A stretch of DNA of 51,845 nucleotides. It comes from Gnetum montanum. Taxonomy: Eukaryota > Streptophyta > Gnetopsida > Gnetales > Gnetaceae. The stretch is from the NCBI GenBank assembly GCA_015680685.1, contig MNCI01003070.1:897840-949684 (forward strand), given 5' to 3'. The position numbers and the translations under genes are program-made. Each line of letters starts with the position of its first letter. The stretch's first letter is position 1. Positions 23,338 to 34,150 of the stretch are shown here, in pieces. A model generated the notes under the pieces. That model saw only the letters and a list, made by a program, of their open reading frames with translations, did not search any database and was not told the origin of the DNA.

Positions 23338-23680
23338 ATCCAAAAAAATGTATATTTTATTTAGGCATCTTTGAAGGTTAGGTCTTGGTTATCTTCGCTG
23401 CCAACAAAAACCTTCAAATCTTAGAATAACCTCACTACTATAAATAAATTATCCTTTAAATTATTTAAATATCCAAAAATATTATAAATTTATCCAACAA
23501 AAATCCAAAGAATGTATATTTTAATCGAGGATCTCCGAAGGCTAGGTCTTCGTTACCCTCATTGCTAAAGGGACTCACCAATAGCTCTTGAAATAATCTC
23601 ACTACTATCATTGGATTATATTTATGACCCCAAACATGTCACTCATGGTCAGGTCTTAATAATAGCCTCACTACTAACAT
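23338..23680. repeat. Degenerate tandem repeat, about 165-bp period
   Basis: The block 'aatgtatattttat...ggttaggtcttggtta...cctcactacta' at 23347-23440 recurs at 23511-23610. A shorter third trace ('ggtcaggtcttaataatagcctcactacta') is at 23648-23677. No coding function. Confidence 0.6.
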
Positions 23681-23816
23681 CCTCAATGGCTGAGGCACAC
23701 ATATCATCAGAAAAATAGGTCTTGACTATGCCACATTGGAACTCCACTAGACTCAACTACTCAGTGCCATGGTCTTAGCTAAATCCATAGCCTCACATGA
23801 ACTTACTAATGGGACT

Positions 23817-24233
23817 TGATATCGCATGGGCTGCGATATCGCGTCCACCGCGATATTGCATCCCCCGCGATATTACAGTCAACTGCAATGTCTATAAATA
23901 AGAAGCAGCTCTCCCTTGTTTAGGCATTAGTTTAGTTCCTTAGTGAAACTCTGGCAGTTTGATCCCTCGAGAGATAGAATTATTGTCCTTTGTCTACCCA
24001 CAGTGTGGTGAATGTAATTGTATGACATCCTTTATTCAAGTGTGATGTACTTGGACACACACATGACCGGCAATAAAGATCAAGATTACTTCATCATTGC
24101 ATCATTCACTTTGTTTATTTATTTAATTTTTATTCACTGCTTTCGTAGTTAATCTCTCTCACCCTTATCTCCTAGAACGCGGAATGAGTACGACTTAATT
24201 ACGAGCATTTAAGTGTGACTACTTGGTAACCCA
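23817..24233 (+). mobile_element. E4 5' LTR, truncated by the assembly gap
   Basis: U3 shows four GATATC/GATATT units at 17-18 bp spacing (23818-23888), a TATA box TATAAATA at 23893-23900, then the conserved 'gaaactctggcagtttgatcc' stretch, 'aagtgtgatgtacttggacac' and AATAAA near 24073. It closely resembles the LTR at the right edge of the window and E0. The start near 23817 is uncertain because it reads TGATAT and not TGATGA. The 3' end lies in the N run. Confidence 0.7.
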
Positions 24234-24904
24234 NNNNNNNNNNNNNNNNNNNNNNNNNNNNNNNNNNNNNNNNNNNNNNNNNNNNNNNNNNNNNNNNNNN
24301 NNNNNNNNNNNNNNNNNNNNNNNNNNNNNNNNNNNNNNNNNNNNNNNNNNNNNNNNNNNNNNNNNNNNNNNNNNNNNNNNNNNNNNNNNNNNNNNNNNNN
24401 NNNNNNNNNNNNNNNNNNNNNNNNNNNNNNNNNNNNNNNNNNNNNNNNNNNNNNNNNNNNNNNNNNNNNNNNNNNNNNNNNNNNNNNNNNNNNNNNNNNN
24501 NNNNNNNNNNNNNNNNNNNNNNNNNNNNNNNNNNNNNNNNNNNNNNNNNNNNNNNNNNNNNNNNNNNNNNNNNNNNNNNNNNNNNNNNNNNNNNNNNNNN
24601 NNNNNNNNNNNNNNNNNNNNNNNNNNNNNNNNNNNNNNNNNNNNNNNNNNNNNNNNNNNNNNNNNNNNNNNNNNNNNNNNNNNNNNNNNNNNNNNNNNNN
24701 NNNNNNNNNNNNNNNNNNNNNNNNNNNNNNNNNNNNNNNNNNNNNNNNNNNNNNNNNNNNNNNNNNNNNNNNNNNNNNNNNNNNNNNNNNNNNNNNNNNN
24801 NNNNNNNNNNNNNNNNNNNNNNNNNNNNNNNNNNNNNNNNNNNNNNNNNNNNNNNNNNNNNNNNNNNNNNNNNNNNNNNNNNNNNNNNNNNNNNNNNNNN
24901 NNNN
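24234..24904. other. Assembly gap, 671 N
   Basis: Run of N. By comparison with E1 it should hide the rest of the E4 LTR, the primer-binding site and the first part of gag, unless those are deleted. ORFs drawn across it are meaningless. Confidence 1.
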
Positions 24905-26536
24905 CACATGGAATAACATTGATAATGGGTGGCAAAAACTCAAGCTCTTCCCTATGACACTCGTTGACCAAGCAAAAGTATGGTATAGATCATTAAAACC
25001 AAATTCAATACGACGCTAGTCAACAATGGTAGAGGTCTTTAACGAAAAATATCAAACCTACGCAAGAGTGTCGGTCTTGAGGAAACAAATCCAAGAGTGG
25101 AAACAAGCACAACATAAACCCTTGGACATGGTCTTAGAAAGATATTACGCACTATTAAACAACTATCCAGGCCATGGGTTTTCCAAGGAAAGGCTAATGT
25201 ACCATATCATTGATGGGCTACATAATGAAATAAGAGAGACCTTAGGAATGTATGCCCAAGGTCAACTATATGAACTACGAATCCATCAGGTCCAGGAGCT
25301 TATTAAGCGGGTAGCAAAAAAAGAAGGAGAATTGGCTAGATGGGAGAGTGTTGAAAAACATCAATGAGACCAAAATCTCAACTTAACAAAGGTCCATGAT
25401 CATACAAAGGAGAAATCAACCAATCTCAATGTGGAAACATCATCTTTGCCAACACAACAAACATTAGAAGAAGCCAAGGTGAAGATCAATAAGATGTTGG
25501 AATGGACATATCAAAAGTATGGAGAATTTATCGATATAATTCGAGATAGAGTTTTAACAACCCAAGAAGCAAGACAAAACATTAGACAATCAGAAAGAAG
25601 GGATAAGGAAAATAAGAGCTCAACTACCAATCATACGTATGAATGTAACATATGCGTGTACGATCACCACAAAGGCCAATGCCTAATATTGTTACATCTA
25701 CAAGAGCATTGGGGAAATACGCTACACCTAGAGTTCGTACAGAGATACTGTGTTCGATCACAGTGGCAATAATCCTAGTCGTGGGGGAATCCACCCTAAG
25801 ACTGGAGACACTCTTCATATCATCCGAATCCAAACGCTTACCTTGTTCAACATCCTATTTCTCCAACTGGGCCAACACACTTTATCTCATCATAGTACTA
25901 TTCTCCACAATACTATCAACCCATGCCTCCAACACAACCACCACCTTTTGTATCTTATACACCTCCTAACTTTCAACATTCTCACCCTTTCCCTTCCTCC
26001 ACAGTGCCACCAACTGTTCCTAAGGTGCCTGCACCATAGCAACAACCCACGAACGTTACTTGTGCTAATACTACCAATAGTAGTGAGAAACCTCCTCAAC
26101 ATCCAAAGCGTCCCTTCTTTAAACATGGCCATAAGAAGGGACAACATAATTCTAAGGCCACTGCATCCTCTAACTCAGCAAAAGCCCCACACTGTGGTGC
26201 ACCCTTACCTTTGAACCCAACGCCTCATGTAACTTCATCAGGGCCACCAACTCACACTCCAACAATAATACGGCCCAATGAACACAAGAATGGAGAGCGA
26301 AAACCCAATCCTTGCATACCATCTAACGGTTCCAAATATCATAGTGGGTTAACTCGTTATCCAGGAACTACATCGTACAAATTGCCCCACTATGCTTACT
26401 ATAATCAAGTGTGTGAACCCTAATGGGGTAAATATGATCGGGCCCCAATACTTCCAACATGCAAGGATCCTCATTTTCCATTTATTAATCCTTGCTATCC
26501 TCAACCAATTAGTTATGGGGGACATCCCCCATTTTA
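24905..26536 (+). pseudogene. E4 gag
   Basis: A single reading frame runs through the interval without an evident frameshift, interrupted by stops (TAG at 25017, TGA at 25365, several near 25770, TAG near 26036, TAA at 26421). Order: NIDNGWQKLKLF, WYRSLKP, then an open stretch 25026-25367 with LRKQIQEWKQAQHKPLD and YHIIDGLHNEIRETLGMY, a basic coiled segment, a zinc knuckle near 25645 (CNICVYDHHKGQC), and a Pro/Gln/Tyr-rich tail to about 26420. It ends at a GGGGG tract (26517-26521) like the one that ends pol in E1-E3. No protease, RT or integrase follows. Confidence 0.8.
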
Positions 26537-26840
26537 ATAACAAGCAGGATTAATAATTTTTTTTCTTTAATTTTTCAATTTTTGTTTTCCATTTTTTCAT
26601 TTTTCAATTTATTTTTTTATCTTTTTATCTTTTTTATCTTTTTTTTTGGTATTTTTATGTTTTTTATAAGTAATCTCATCTATGAATAAAAAAATCATCT
26701 GGATCATTGGTTGAGATGTGTTCTATGTTATTAAGTCTTGAGTGATCAATTATGTGGACAGTAAGCCCATTACACCCATCATCCATTCTACAAATAAGAG
26801 GTTCTGTTCGAGGGTACATATATATTTTCTTGACATTTTT
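26537..26840 (+). other. E4 3' non-coding region, truncated
   Basis: A T-rich run (26550-26670) replaces the TTTTGTTTTACAC repeats of E1-E3. It is followed by 'acagtaagcccattacacccatcatccattctac', which aligns with 'gcagtgagtccacatcatccacccatctac' of E1 (17019). Similarity fades near 26840. No 3' LTR is found. Confidence 0.6.
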
Positions 26841-26974
26841 ATGTTGGGAAAAATGCTAGTCTAATGCATGATGATAAATTAAATTTTTATGGAATTTTTA
26901 TTTTATTTAACTTCTAATTAGAATTAAATTGTTTGTAAATTTATTAGTAATAAATATGGAATTATATTCATCTT

Positions 26975-27130
26975 TTCCTGCTAGTGATAGGCTCATCCTG
27001 CTAAGTAGGGTCTCAGGAGGGTTGGTAAATGAGTGAAAGCCTAACCTCTTTGAGTGGTTGCACATAGGCTCAAACCCAAGTTTCTGACTTGAGAAATGAG
27101 CACCTTACCATCACTCCAAATAATGGTCCC
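26975..27130 (-). mobile_element. Candidate tRNA-derived SINE
   Basis: On the minus strand a box A-like GATGGTAAGGTGC (27112-27100) is followed 23 bases later by a box B-like GGTTTGAGCC (27076-27067), the layout of an internal RNA polymerase III promoter. The 3' part (CCCTCCTGAGACCCTACTT) resembles the bodies of plant SINEs. Ends and target duplications are not clear. There is no other copy in this window. Confidence 0.5.
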
Positions 27131-27859
27131 TTACTTAAATCATAATAAGCAGCAAATGCAAATCATACTTGAGGCATTAATATTCATCTCTTTTGAAAAT
27201 CAACACCCTCCCCTCCATTGATGTGTAAGAAGAGTCTTGGATTTTTATCACTATCTCCTCATCTTGATAAAAATAAGAATCAAACGATCCTTCTGACTTG
27301 AAATGATGTTAGTGTTGTTTTACCTACCTAAGGCTATTGTTTGACATCATGCATTTGATAAGGAGGATCATGGAATAAGGATGACCGGATGAGGTGTCGG
27401 AACTCTGAACTAGATGCTCCATGGCTATTTCCAAAAGAAAACAAGTGGCCATGTAATCTATTTACCCACAAGAAGCAAACATTTATTAGTGACGTAAGTG
27501 TTACAAGGTAGTTTCTTTTCTAATGCTTTGAAATTAACAATTGTTTCGTACAGCATCATCATCGCTCAATTTTTACTACAAAGGCAAGTAGCTGGATCTG
27601 TGGATCATGAGATAATCTAGATGTTTCTTGTAGTATTGATTAATTAATTATCACACTATCGCTTAATCCATTCACTATGGTTGCTCACACTTTGCATAAT
27701 TGCATGCACTGATTTGATAAAGACATCATTACAATTCACTTGATTATAGCATGTGATTAATAGTTTGCAAGTTATAGGATCAATTTCAATGAATATTTTA
27801 TTACAATAAAGTCCTAACTTATTTATGGATGCATGGAAACGATATGTTCATACCACCTG
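27131..27859. other. AT-rich spacer, partly GULLO-upstream-like
   Basis: No gene is seen. From about 27740 ('tttgcaagttataggatcaatttc') it begins to resemble the upstream region of GULLO unit 2 at about 5900. Confidence 0.5.
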
Positions 27860-28215
27860 ACCAAACTTTAAAATGAAGGCACCAAAATGATAATTAGATT
27901 TTTTCCCCATAAAGCTTTAAAACATGTTTATAATTTTTTTAATCCAAAATGATTTCTCAATCCATGTGTCAAAGCCAGGGTGACGCACGAAGATGGTATG
28001 ATATATACACTAGAAGAATAGAGCAGGGAAAAAATTGAAAAAATAGGTCATTACGTACACATAGATTGTGTCTATTCCACACACACCAAGAAGCTAAACA
28101 ATACTAAATGGTGGAGATGTGCCTCTTTAACTTCTCTATCGGGGTGCGATGTCATGTACCCACACCAGCTTGATGGGCTTGCGCCATCAGCCCATCAGCA
28201 TCAACAACAGTAACA
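27860..28215 (+). repeat. GULLO upstream-region relic, isolated
   Basis: Aligns with 7455-7925 in order: 'ggcaccaaaatgataattag' with 'ggtaccaagatgatcattag', 'gaagctaaacaatactaaatggtggagatg' with 'gagaaactaaacaatacaaaatgctggagacg', 'ggggtgcgatgt' with 'aggtgcgatgt', and 'cagcttgatgggcttgcgcca' with 'cagcttgatgtgcttgtgcca'. Homology stops near 28215, before the TATA box and coding region would be reached. No GULLO coding sequence follows. Confidence 0.7.
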
Positions 28216-29120
28216 ATTTCATCAGTTTTAAAATCTCAAGGTTAAGTTTAAGTTTTTGGCATTTTATGTTTTGATTTAACGGTTCCATAGGAAATTTTAG
28301 GAACCCGAGTTGAGTCAGCACAACTTTTATAATAAATCTTATTTTTAGAAAGAAATCAACAAATTCAAGTATAATTCAACTAGACTTGCCTATTTATTGT
28401 GATTCTTAAAACATGGGGGTTCAACATATTTCCTAACTATTTAAACATTACTATTTCCCAACTATTTAAACATTACTATTACCAACCATCATTCATTTTT
28501 ATTTTTTTTGTCCTACTTCTCTATTTTTTAAAATGCTACCAAAAAATAAGGTGAGCGTACGCCTTATCTATTGCTCTACGTCATGTGCCAGTCTTGTCTA
28601 TTATAGTGCTGATCTTGAAAAGAACACAGAATCAAGATGGACTACGGACCCACCAACATTATAAGAAGTGATGTTATTTGTTAGATATCAGTGAAAACCT
28701 TAGCAAGCATGCCATGTTCCACACTTAAATACTGAGAGAGAGACACCAACACCATACATAGATGACATCCAGGCCCTCATTTGACAGCTTGAAAAGAGAG
28801 AGAGAGGAAAGAAAATGAGGTGTGTTGTTGCTTATGTGCACACCATTGTTCATCCATGGCCATATGATGTGTGTTCCTTGCATAACTCCTTCAACTCCAA
28901 TTCATCTTGAGTGCTCCCTCCTATCCCAATCCATTGTTCATGTGATCACCATTTGTACATACAACACAGTCACAAATTAGCAAGGATAGATAAGATATAA
29001 TGTGATTGATACCTTGCCTTGATATTAAACACATTCGCTAGGTTGTAGGTATGGCAGATACCGGTGACTACCTAAGGTGTAGGGGTGAGATACATAATGG
29101 AATGGAAAAATTTGTGATAG
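28216..29120. other. Spacer between GULLO relic and E2
   Basis: No gene or LTR is recognised. It contains a near-perfect tandem duplication of 24-25 bp at 28435-28483 (AACTATTTAAACATTACTATT) and short GA-rich runs near 28735 and 28795. The LTR expected next to the internal end of E2 is not here. Confidence 0.6.
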
Positions 29121-30434
29121 GGCCCCCATGACTAAGAGCAAACCTCCAGTAGCGATATGGTGGAAAACTTAAAGAAGAAGAAAGATGAGAGAAATAACAA
29201 TGATGAAGCCAATAAAACAAAAATGGATGTCATGGATGGGGTGAAATGGGAGATGGTTGATTGCAAAAAATGTTTAAGGGAAAAAACTTAACAATTGCAT
29301 CATAACGGAATGCCAGTGGGTCCCTCCCAAAGTAGGCTCATGCCCTTTATGCCCTGACAAACCCACAAACCAAAGAGTCTGTAGGCTCTAGGAATGACAT
29401 ATGGAAATAATGGTTAAGAACTTACCTACAAGAATTTATCAAAGAATAACAATGTGTCAACCAAGATATAGACGAATCACAAAATTGGCAATGAGGTGGA
29501 ATATGGAAAGCAATACAGAAAGAGAGGAGAGAATGGAATGGAATCCCAAAATTAAGGTTGTGTATAGTCCCTTGTGTAATATGTGGTTAAGGTGACTTAA
29601 TAAAATTCTGCCCAAATCTAGATTCAAACTAACCACATCCAGTGACCTTGCATTAAGACACTTGACTAATCCATCCTCTTGAAGTAGCAAGAATGCTTCT
29701 ACAAAGCAACTACCAATCCAACAAGAAAAGAACAGAGAAGCAAGAAGAAACAAAGGGTCGTAGTTAGAGGGAACTTTTAGGCATGGGTAATATGTCTTTC
29801 TAGTGCCATAACTAGTGCTTGTAGCCCATGTTTCTTTATTATGTCTAAGGGGTGTGCTTTGAATTCCCACCAGTTTATTTTATTTTATTTTTGTGAGAAC
29901 CACAACATGCAAAAACTTATTTGATTTAATCAACTTCCTAATATTAGTTAGTAGCGAAATGGTAGAAGGCTTTATGAAAAACATCCAAGTATCCAAGAAA
30001 ATAGCCAGCACAAATGCATTGAATCCCTTTGAGCTCACATCCTTTTTCATCCATTTGAATATTTCCTTAGTTTGAAGAGTACTAAGGCACCAAATTCATT
30101 AATAAGTTTACTTAGAAAAGGGACAGTACATTTCCAAAACAAGGGAGACCATAGAGTTGCATGGATAAATGGATGACGTGGACTCATTGCCTGTTCTATC
30201 AAAAGAAACCATATGTTAGCATCAACATTGAAAGTCAAAGGTAAAAACCAAACATTAGCAATCAACACCATTATAGTCCACCCCACCATCATGAGCACTT
30301 ATTATGTGACGAGTAAGAATAATCAAAGAAAGAAACAAAGAAGTAGTGAAAATGTTAACGATGATGTAAAACAAAAATAAGTAAATATGAAAAATGTGTA
30401 AAACAAAAAAGGTATAGGAAACTAAGGGCTTAGA
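29121..30434 (-). other. E2 3' non-coding region
   Basis: Shares with E1 and E3 the TTTTGTTTTACAC units (about 30365-30405), the 'gagtccacgtcatccat' block (30170-30190), 'aaggggtgtgctttgaattc' (29847) and 'ggagggacccac' (29320). It ends at GGAGGTTTGCTCTTAGTCATGGGGG (29147-29123), matching 41784-41760 in E3. ORFs here are not conserved between copies. Confidence 0.7.
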
Positions 30435-31690
30435 ATGGCTAGTAGTGGTGGCCATCTCCCCCACGACTAAGTTGGAAGGAGGAGATTCAAAATAAGGAGC
30501 AAGGTTGTCCATTAAAAGAGGTAGTGTTAGTACTAGTAGTTCTAGGCTCATGGAAGGGTTTGGTTTGCTGGATGTTGACTAATAATGTCTCACCTGAGCT
30601 TTCAAGTTTATAGATCATTATGGCTCCTGAAGGAAAAGTTTTATAAATAATATAAGGTCCTTCCCACAGCATTTGAAATTTAGTTCGTTGTGGCACATGT
30701 GTGGAGTTCCAATAGAAAACCTTATCTCCTAGTTGGTATTTAACTTTTCTAATTTTCAGGTCATGACGTTGTTTATTAAAGGCCTTGTGGAATTCGTTAG
30801 ATGATAGGGCAGCTAATCGATTTTCATCTAGCAGGTTAAGGTTCATTAATCGTTCTTTTTATGCTAGATTGAGGTCGAGGTTCAGGTCACATGCTATGGA
30901 TAGTGTAGAGAGCTTAGCTTGAATAGGAAGCGTTGCAAGTTTATTGTACACTAACTCATAGGGAGAGTAGCCTATAGGGAGTTTCCATGTGGAGCGGTAT
31001 GCCCAAAGAGCATCGTTTAGTTTGGTACTCCAGTCTCCCCTATATTTGCTAATGGTTCATGTCAATATTTTTGTGATCTCCCTATTGATGACTTCGGCTT
31101 GACCATTCACTTGAGGATGATATGGTGTAGTCAACTTATGCTCAACTCCTAAGCGTTGAATCAACTTTCGAAAAGTTGCACTTGTAAAATGTGTAGCATT
31201 GTCAGAAATAAGTGCATGAGGCGCACCAAACCTATTTATGATTTTTTGTTGAACAAATTGTGCAATAGTAGTTGATGTACAGTTAGTAACGATAGCTACT
31301 TTTGCCCACTTTGTAAAACAATCAACAACAACAACAATGTAGGCTTTTCCATTAGACATTGGTGTAATAGGCCCCATAAAATCAATTCCCCATATGTTGA
31401 AGGATTCTAAGGGTTGATTCCATTGTTGTGGACCCCCCATTTTAGCAGTCATTCCCTCATCGCGTTGGCAGCGCTCACAAAATTAGACAAAATGATGAGC
31501 ATCCGAGAATAATGTAGGCCAATAATATCCTGCAAACAAGATTTTAATGGTTGTTTGTCTCCCACTGTAATGACCCCCACAAGGGCCCTCATGAGCATCT
31601 TGGAGAACTTGCAATTGATTTACATTGAGAACACACCATCGGACCAAGCCATTAGAACATACCTTATAAAGATGCTCGTTGATTTCCATG
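30435..31690 (-). pseudogene. E2 integrase
   Basis: The zinc-binding segment (VLQDAHEGPCGGHYSGR, about 31620-31560) is followed by the core: 'FNIWGIDFMGPIT', 'ISDNATHF' and 'QVNGQAE', so the two Asp and the Glu of the DDE triad are all present (31452-31057 is open for 131 codons). The C-terminal open part 30846-30487 has an intact GPY/F module (GPYIIYKTFPSGAIMIY). No chromodomain. Gly to Ala in SDNATHF and a break between core and C-terminus suggest it is inactive all the same. Of the copies here, it alone keeps all three catalytic acids. Confidence 0.85.
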
Positions 31691-33200
31691 AAATATTTGG
31701 CTCAATGAAGAAACTGTTGTTTCTTTTTAACATCTAACCCTTGAAGTGTTTCTTGTGTGAGGAGGTAGGTAAGAATTCTACTATACCAATTTTTCTCTAT
31801 GGTTAATTGATTATTTACTACACCTACAAAGAGGAGTTCATTACCGAAATGGTTAGAAATTGGATATTCGTCCTCTTTATTGTCCCATCGCAACCAAGAT
31901 AAATGATCAGCAACAGCATTCTCGATGCCTTTACAATTGATCATCGTCAGATTGAACTCTTGTAAGATCATGAGCCATCGTATGATGTGAGGGCTCACCA
32001 TTGGTTTATTCATTAGGAATCGTATTGCACTATGATCCATATGTACAAATATCTTATAACCTAATACATAGTACCTAAATTTTTCTAGTGTAGACATCAT
32101 AGCTATTATCTCTTTTTCTATTGTGGTGTAGTTGAGTTGTGCACCAGCAATACCTTGATTTGCACAGTGGATGTAATAGGGACGTTTTTGGTCATTTAAC
32201 TATGTAAGTACGAATCCTAACGTAAAATTGGAAGCATCGATCATTCTATGGAATGGCTTGGACCAATCAAGAACTTGTAGAATGGGTGTTTCTACAAGCT
32301 TCTATTTTAAGGTTTGGAAGGCTAACGCACATTCCCTAGTCCATTCAAAGGGTGGTTCCTTCTTCGTTAGTTCTACCAATGGTTTTGCAATCTTCAACAA
32401 GTTCTCAATGAAGTGTCTATAATAGCCAGTGTGTCCAAGGAATGGCTGGATATCTTTTATAGTTTCAGGTTGACAAGTGATTCCTTGGATGACTTTAATC
32501 TTTTCAAGGTCTACCTCTATCCCTATTTGTGAAATATTATGCCCTAATACAATGCCTTCTTAGATCATTAAATGGCTTTTTTGCCAATTGAGCCTTAAGT
32601 TGATTTCTACACATCGTTTCAGTACTTGCTCTAATCGGTCCAATGCTTGTTTGAAGTCTACTCCGTAGGTGGAGAAATCATCTATAAAAACCTCCACCCC
32701 ATTCCCTATTTGCTGCTGAAATATACTTAGAACCAAATGTTGAAATGTTGTTGGAGTATTGCACAAGCCAAACAACATTTGTTTATATGCAAATGTCCCC
32801 CAAGGACTTGTGAACCTAGTCTTGGCGTAGTCTTCTAGTGTTATTTGAATTTGGTTGTACCCACTGTAACCATCCAGAAAACTATAGTAGCAATGCCCTA
32901 CAATGGTATCTAAGACTTGGTCGACAAATGGAAATGGGAAATGGTCTTTAAAGGTTGCCATGTTTAGTAGCCTAAAGTCTATACACACCCTCCATTTACC
33001 TCCCTTTTTGGTCACAATGACTAATGGACTAACCCATTCACTACCAACAATGAGGTAGATGAACCTAGCTTTTAGAAGTTGTACAATTTCTTTTTTAACC
33101 ACTTGTTTAAGCTTTGGATTCAGTTGCCTTTGTGGTTGTCGTCGAGGCTTCATGGAGGGGTCAATGTAAATCCTATGTTGGCATATCCTAGAATTTGTTC
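31691..33200 (-). pseudogene. E2 reverse transcriptase and RNase H
   Basis: Bases 33153-32560 are open for 197 codons: 'KKEIVQLLKARFIYLIVGSEW', 'KWRVCIDFRLLNMATFKDHF', 'FLDGYSGYNQIQI', 'LFGLCN', the catalytic FIDD, and 'LNWQKSHLMI'. A TAA (ancestral Gln by comparison with E3) ends this stretch. The connection and RNase H follow with breaks, RNase H being open at 32100-31702 (STLEKFRYYVLGYKIFVHMD, 'NAVADHLSWLRWD'). This is the longest near-intact RT in the window. Confidence 0.85.
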
Positions 33201-33399
33201 CGGTTAATTAGGGATATGACCAAGCGAAGGCCTTCGACCAATTATTTACCACTTCCAACAGTCTTTCTTTTTATTGAGGAGCAAGTTTAGCGTTAATAAT
33301 TACCGGTTTTCCATTCTTGAGAAATGTGTATTCCATACCAGTGGGTAACGGTTTTAACTCAAGGAGCTCATGCTTAAACTTATCATGGATTTCCAACTT

Positions 33400-34150
33400 C
33401 CCCTAGTTAATATTTTCGTTGTCAGGACTTAGAAGTTGACGATAGACTTGCTCTAATGTGTTTATGCTATCGATGTAGGCAAAAGTCAAGCTCTCAGTTG
33501 GTTCCATGAATATAGTTGAATTTCTTTCTTAGTCAACTGTTAGCCACTGGGTGCCTTCTTGCCTTGTGGTTGCTGCATACAAGCATCTTTGTATGTTGGT
33601 TACTTGTGCACACTGATTGCATGCAAGCAATGTTAAATGTTGTACAAACTAGGACTTCTGCACGCAATTACACCCTGTGTCACTATATGCAATGCATGGA
33701 ACTTTCTTCTTCTCAATCTTTCCAAACGTATTTTATTTTGATATTTCTAGGGAAAGATCACGTATTCCTAGGTGCACGTCAATCGTGCTTAGCCATGCTC
33801 TTCCCATTATGATTGGAAAGTCCCCCTTATAGTTGTTCACTTGAATCACTAGGAAATCAACTGGATACAACCATTCACAAATAGTGGTGACAATGTCCTC
33901 CACTAGTCCTAATGGGACAATGATGGACTAGTTGGCCAACTCTAAACAAATGTTACTCTTTTTTAGTGGAGGTAGGTTCTAGGCTTTGTACATTTCTTGG
34001 GAGATTAAGTTAACACCAAAACCTGAGTCCAAAATAGCTTTACAAGGTTCGTTCCTAGTGATTTGCAAATATATAAGAGGACTTTCAAGATTAGATAATT
34101 TCCTAGGAAGAGGGTCAGCTTTAATCCAATTAGTAATGACATGAGTTAAC
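33400..34150 (-). pseudogene. E2 protease region
   Basis: The minus-strand translation of about 34080-33780 matches the E1 protease (the 'GNEPCKA.LDSGFGVN' neighbourhood at about 34060-34010, LADQSI, 'LVEDIVTT', then 'NYKGDFPIIMG' at about 33830-33795), with stops and small shifts. The catalytic D-S-G is readable near 34025. The stretch 33780-33400 links to RT and holds the 'VPCIA' segment with breaks. Confidence 0.6.

Larger units (their letters stand above)
19548..23816. other. AT-rich spacer without recognisable genes
   Basis: No ORF here shows codon structure or a motif I recognise. The longest are short AT-rich chance frames. A 'TGTTACACCCTC' at 20285 followed by a TATA-like 'CTATAAAAG' at 20869 could be an old unrelated LTR, but I found no partner. 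The interval also holds the fold-back (22175-22291) and the tandem repeats (23338-23680). Confidence 0.6.

Noticed and set aside
24199-24971. ORFs of about 240 codons across the N run
   Set aside because: They consist almost entirely of undetermined residues.
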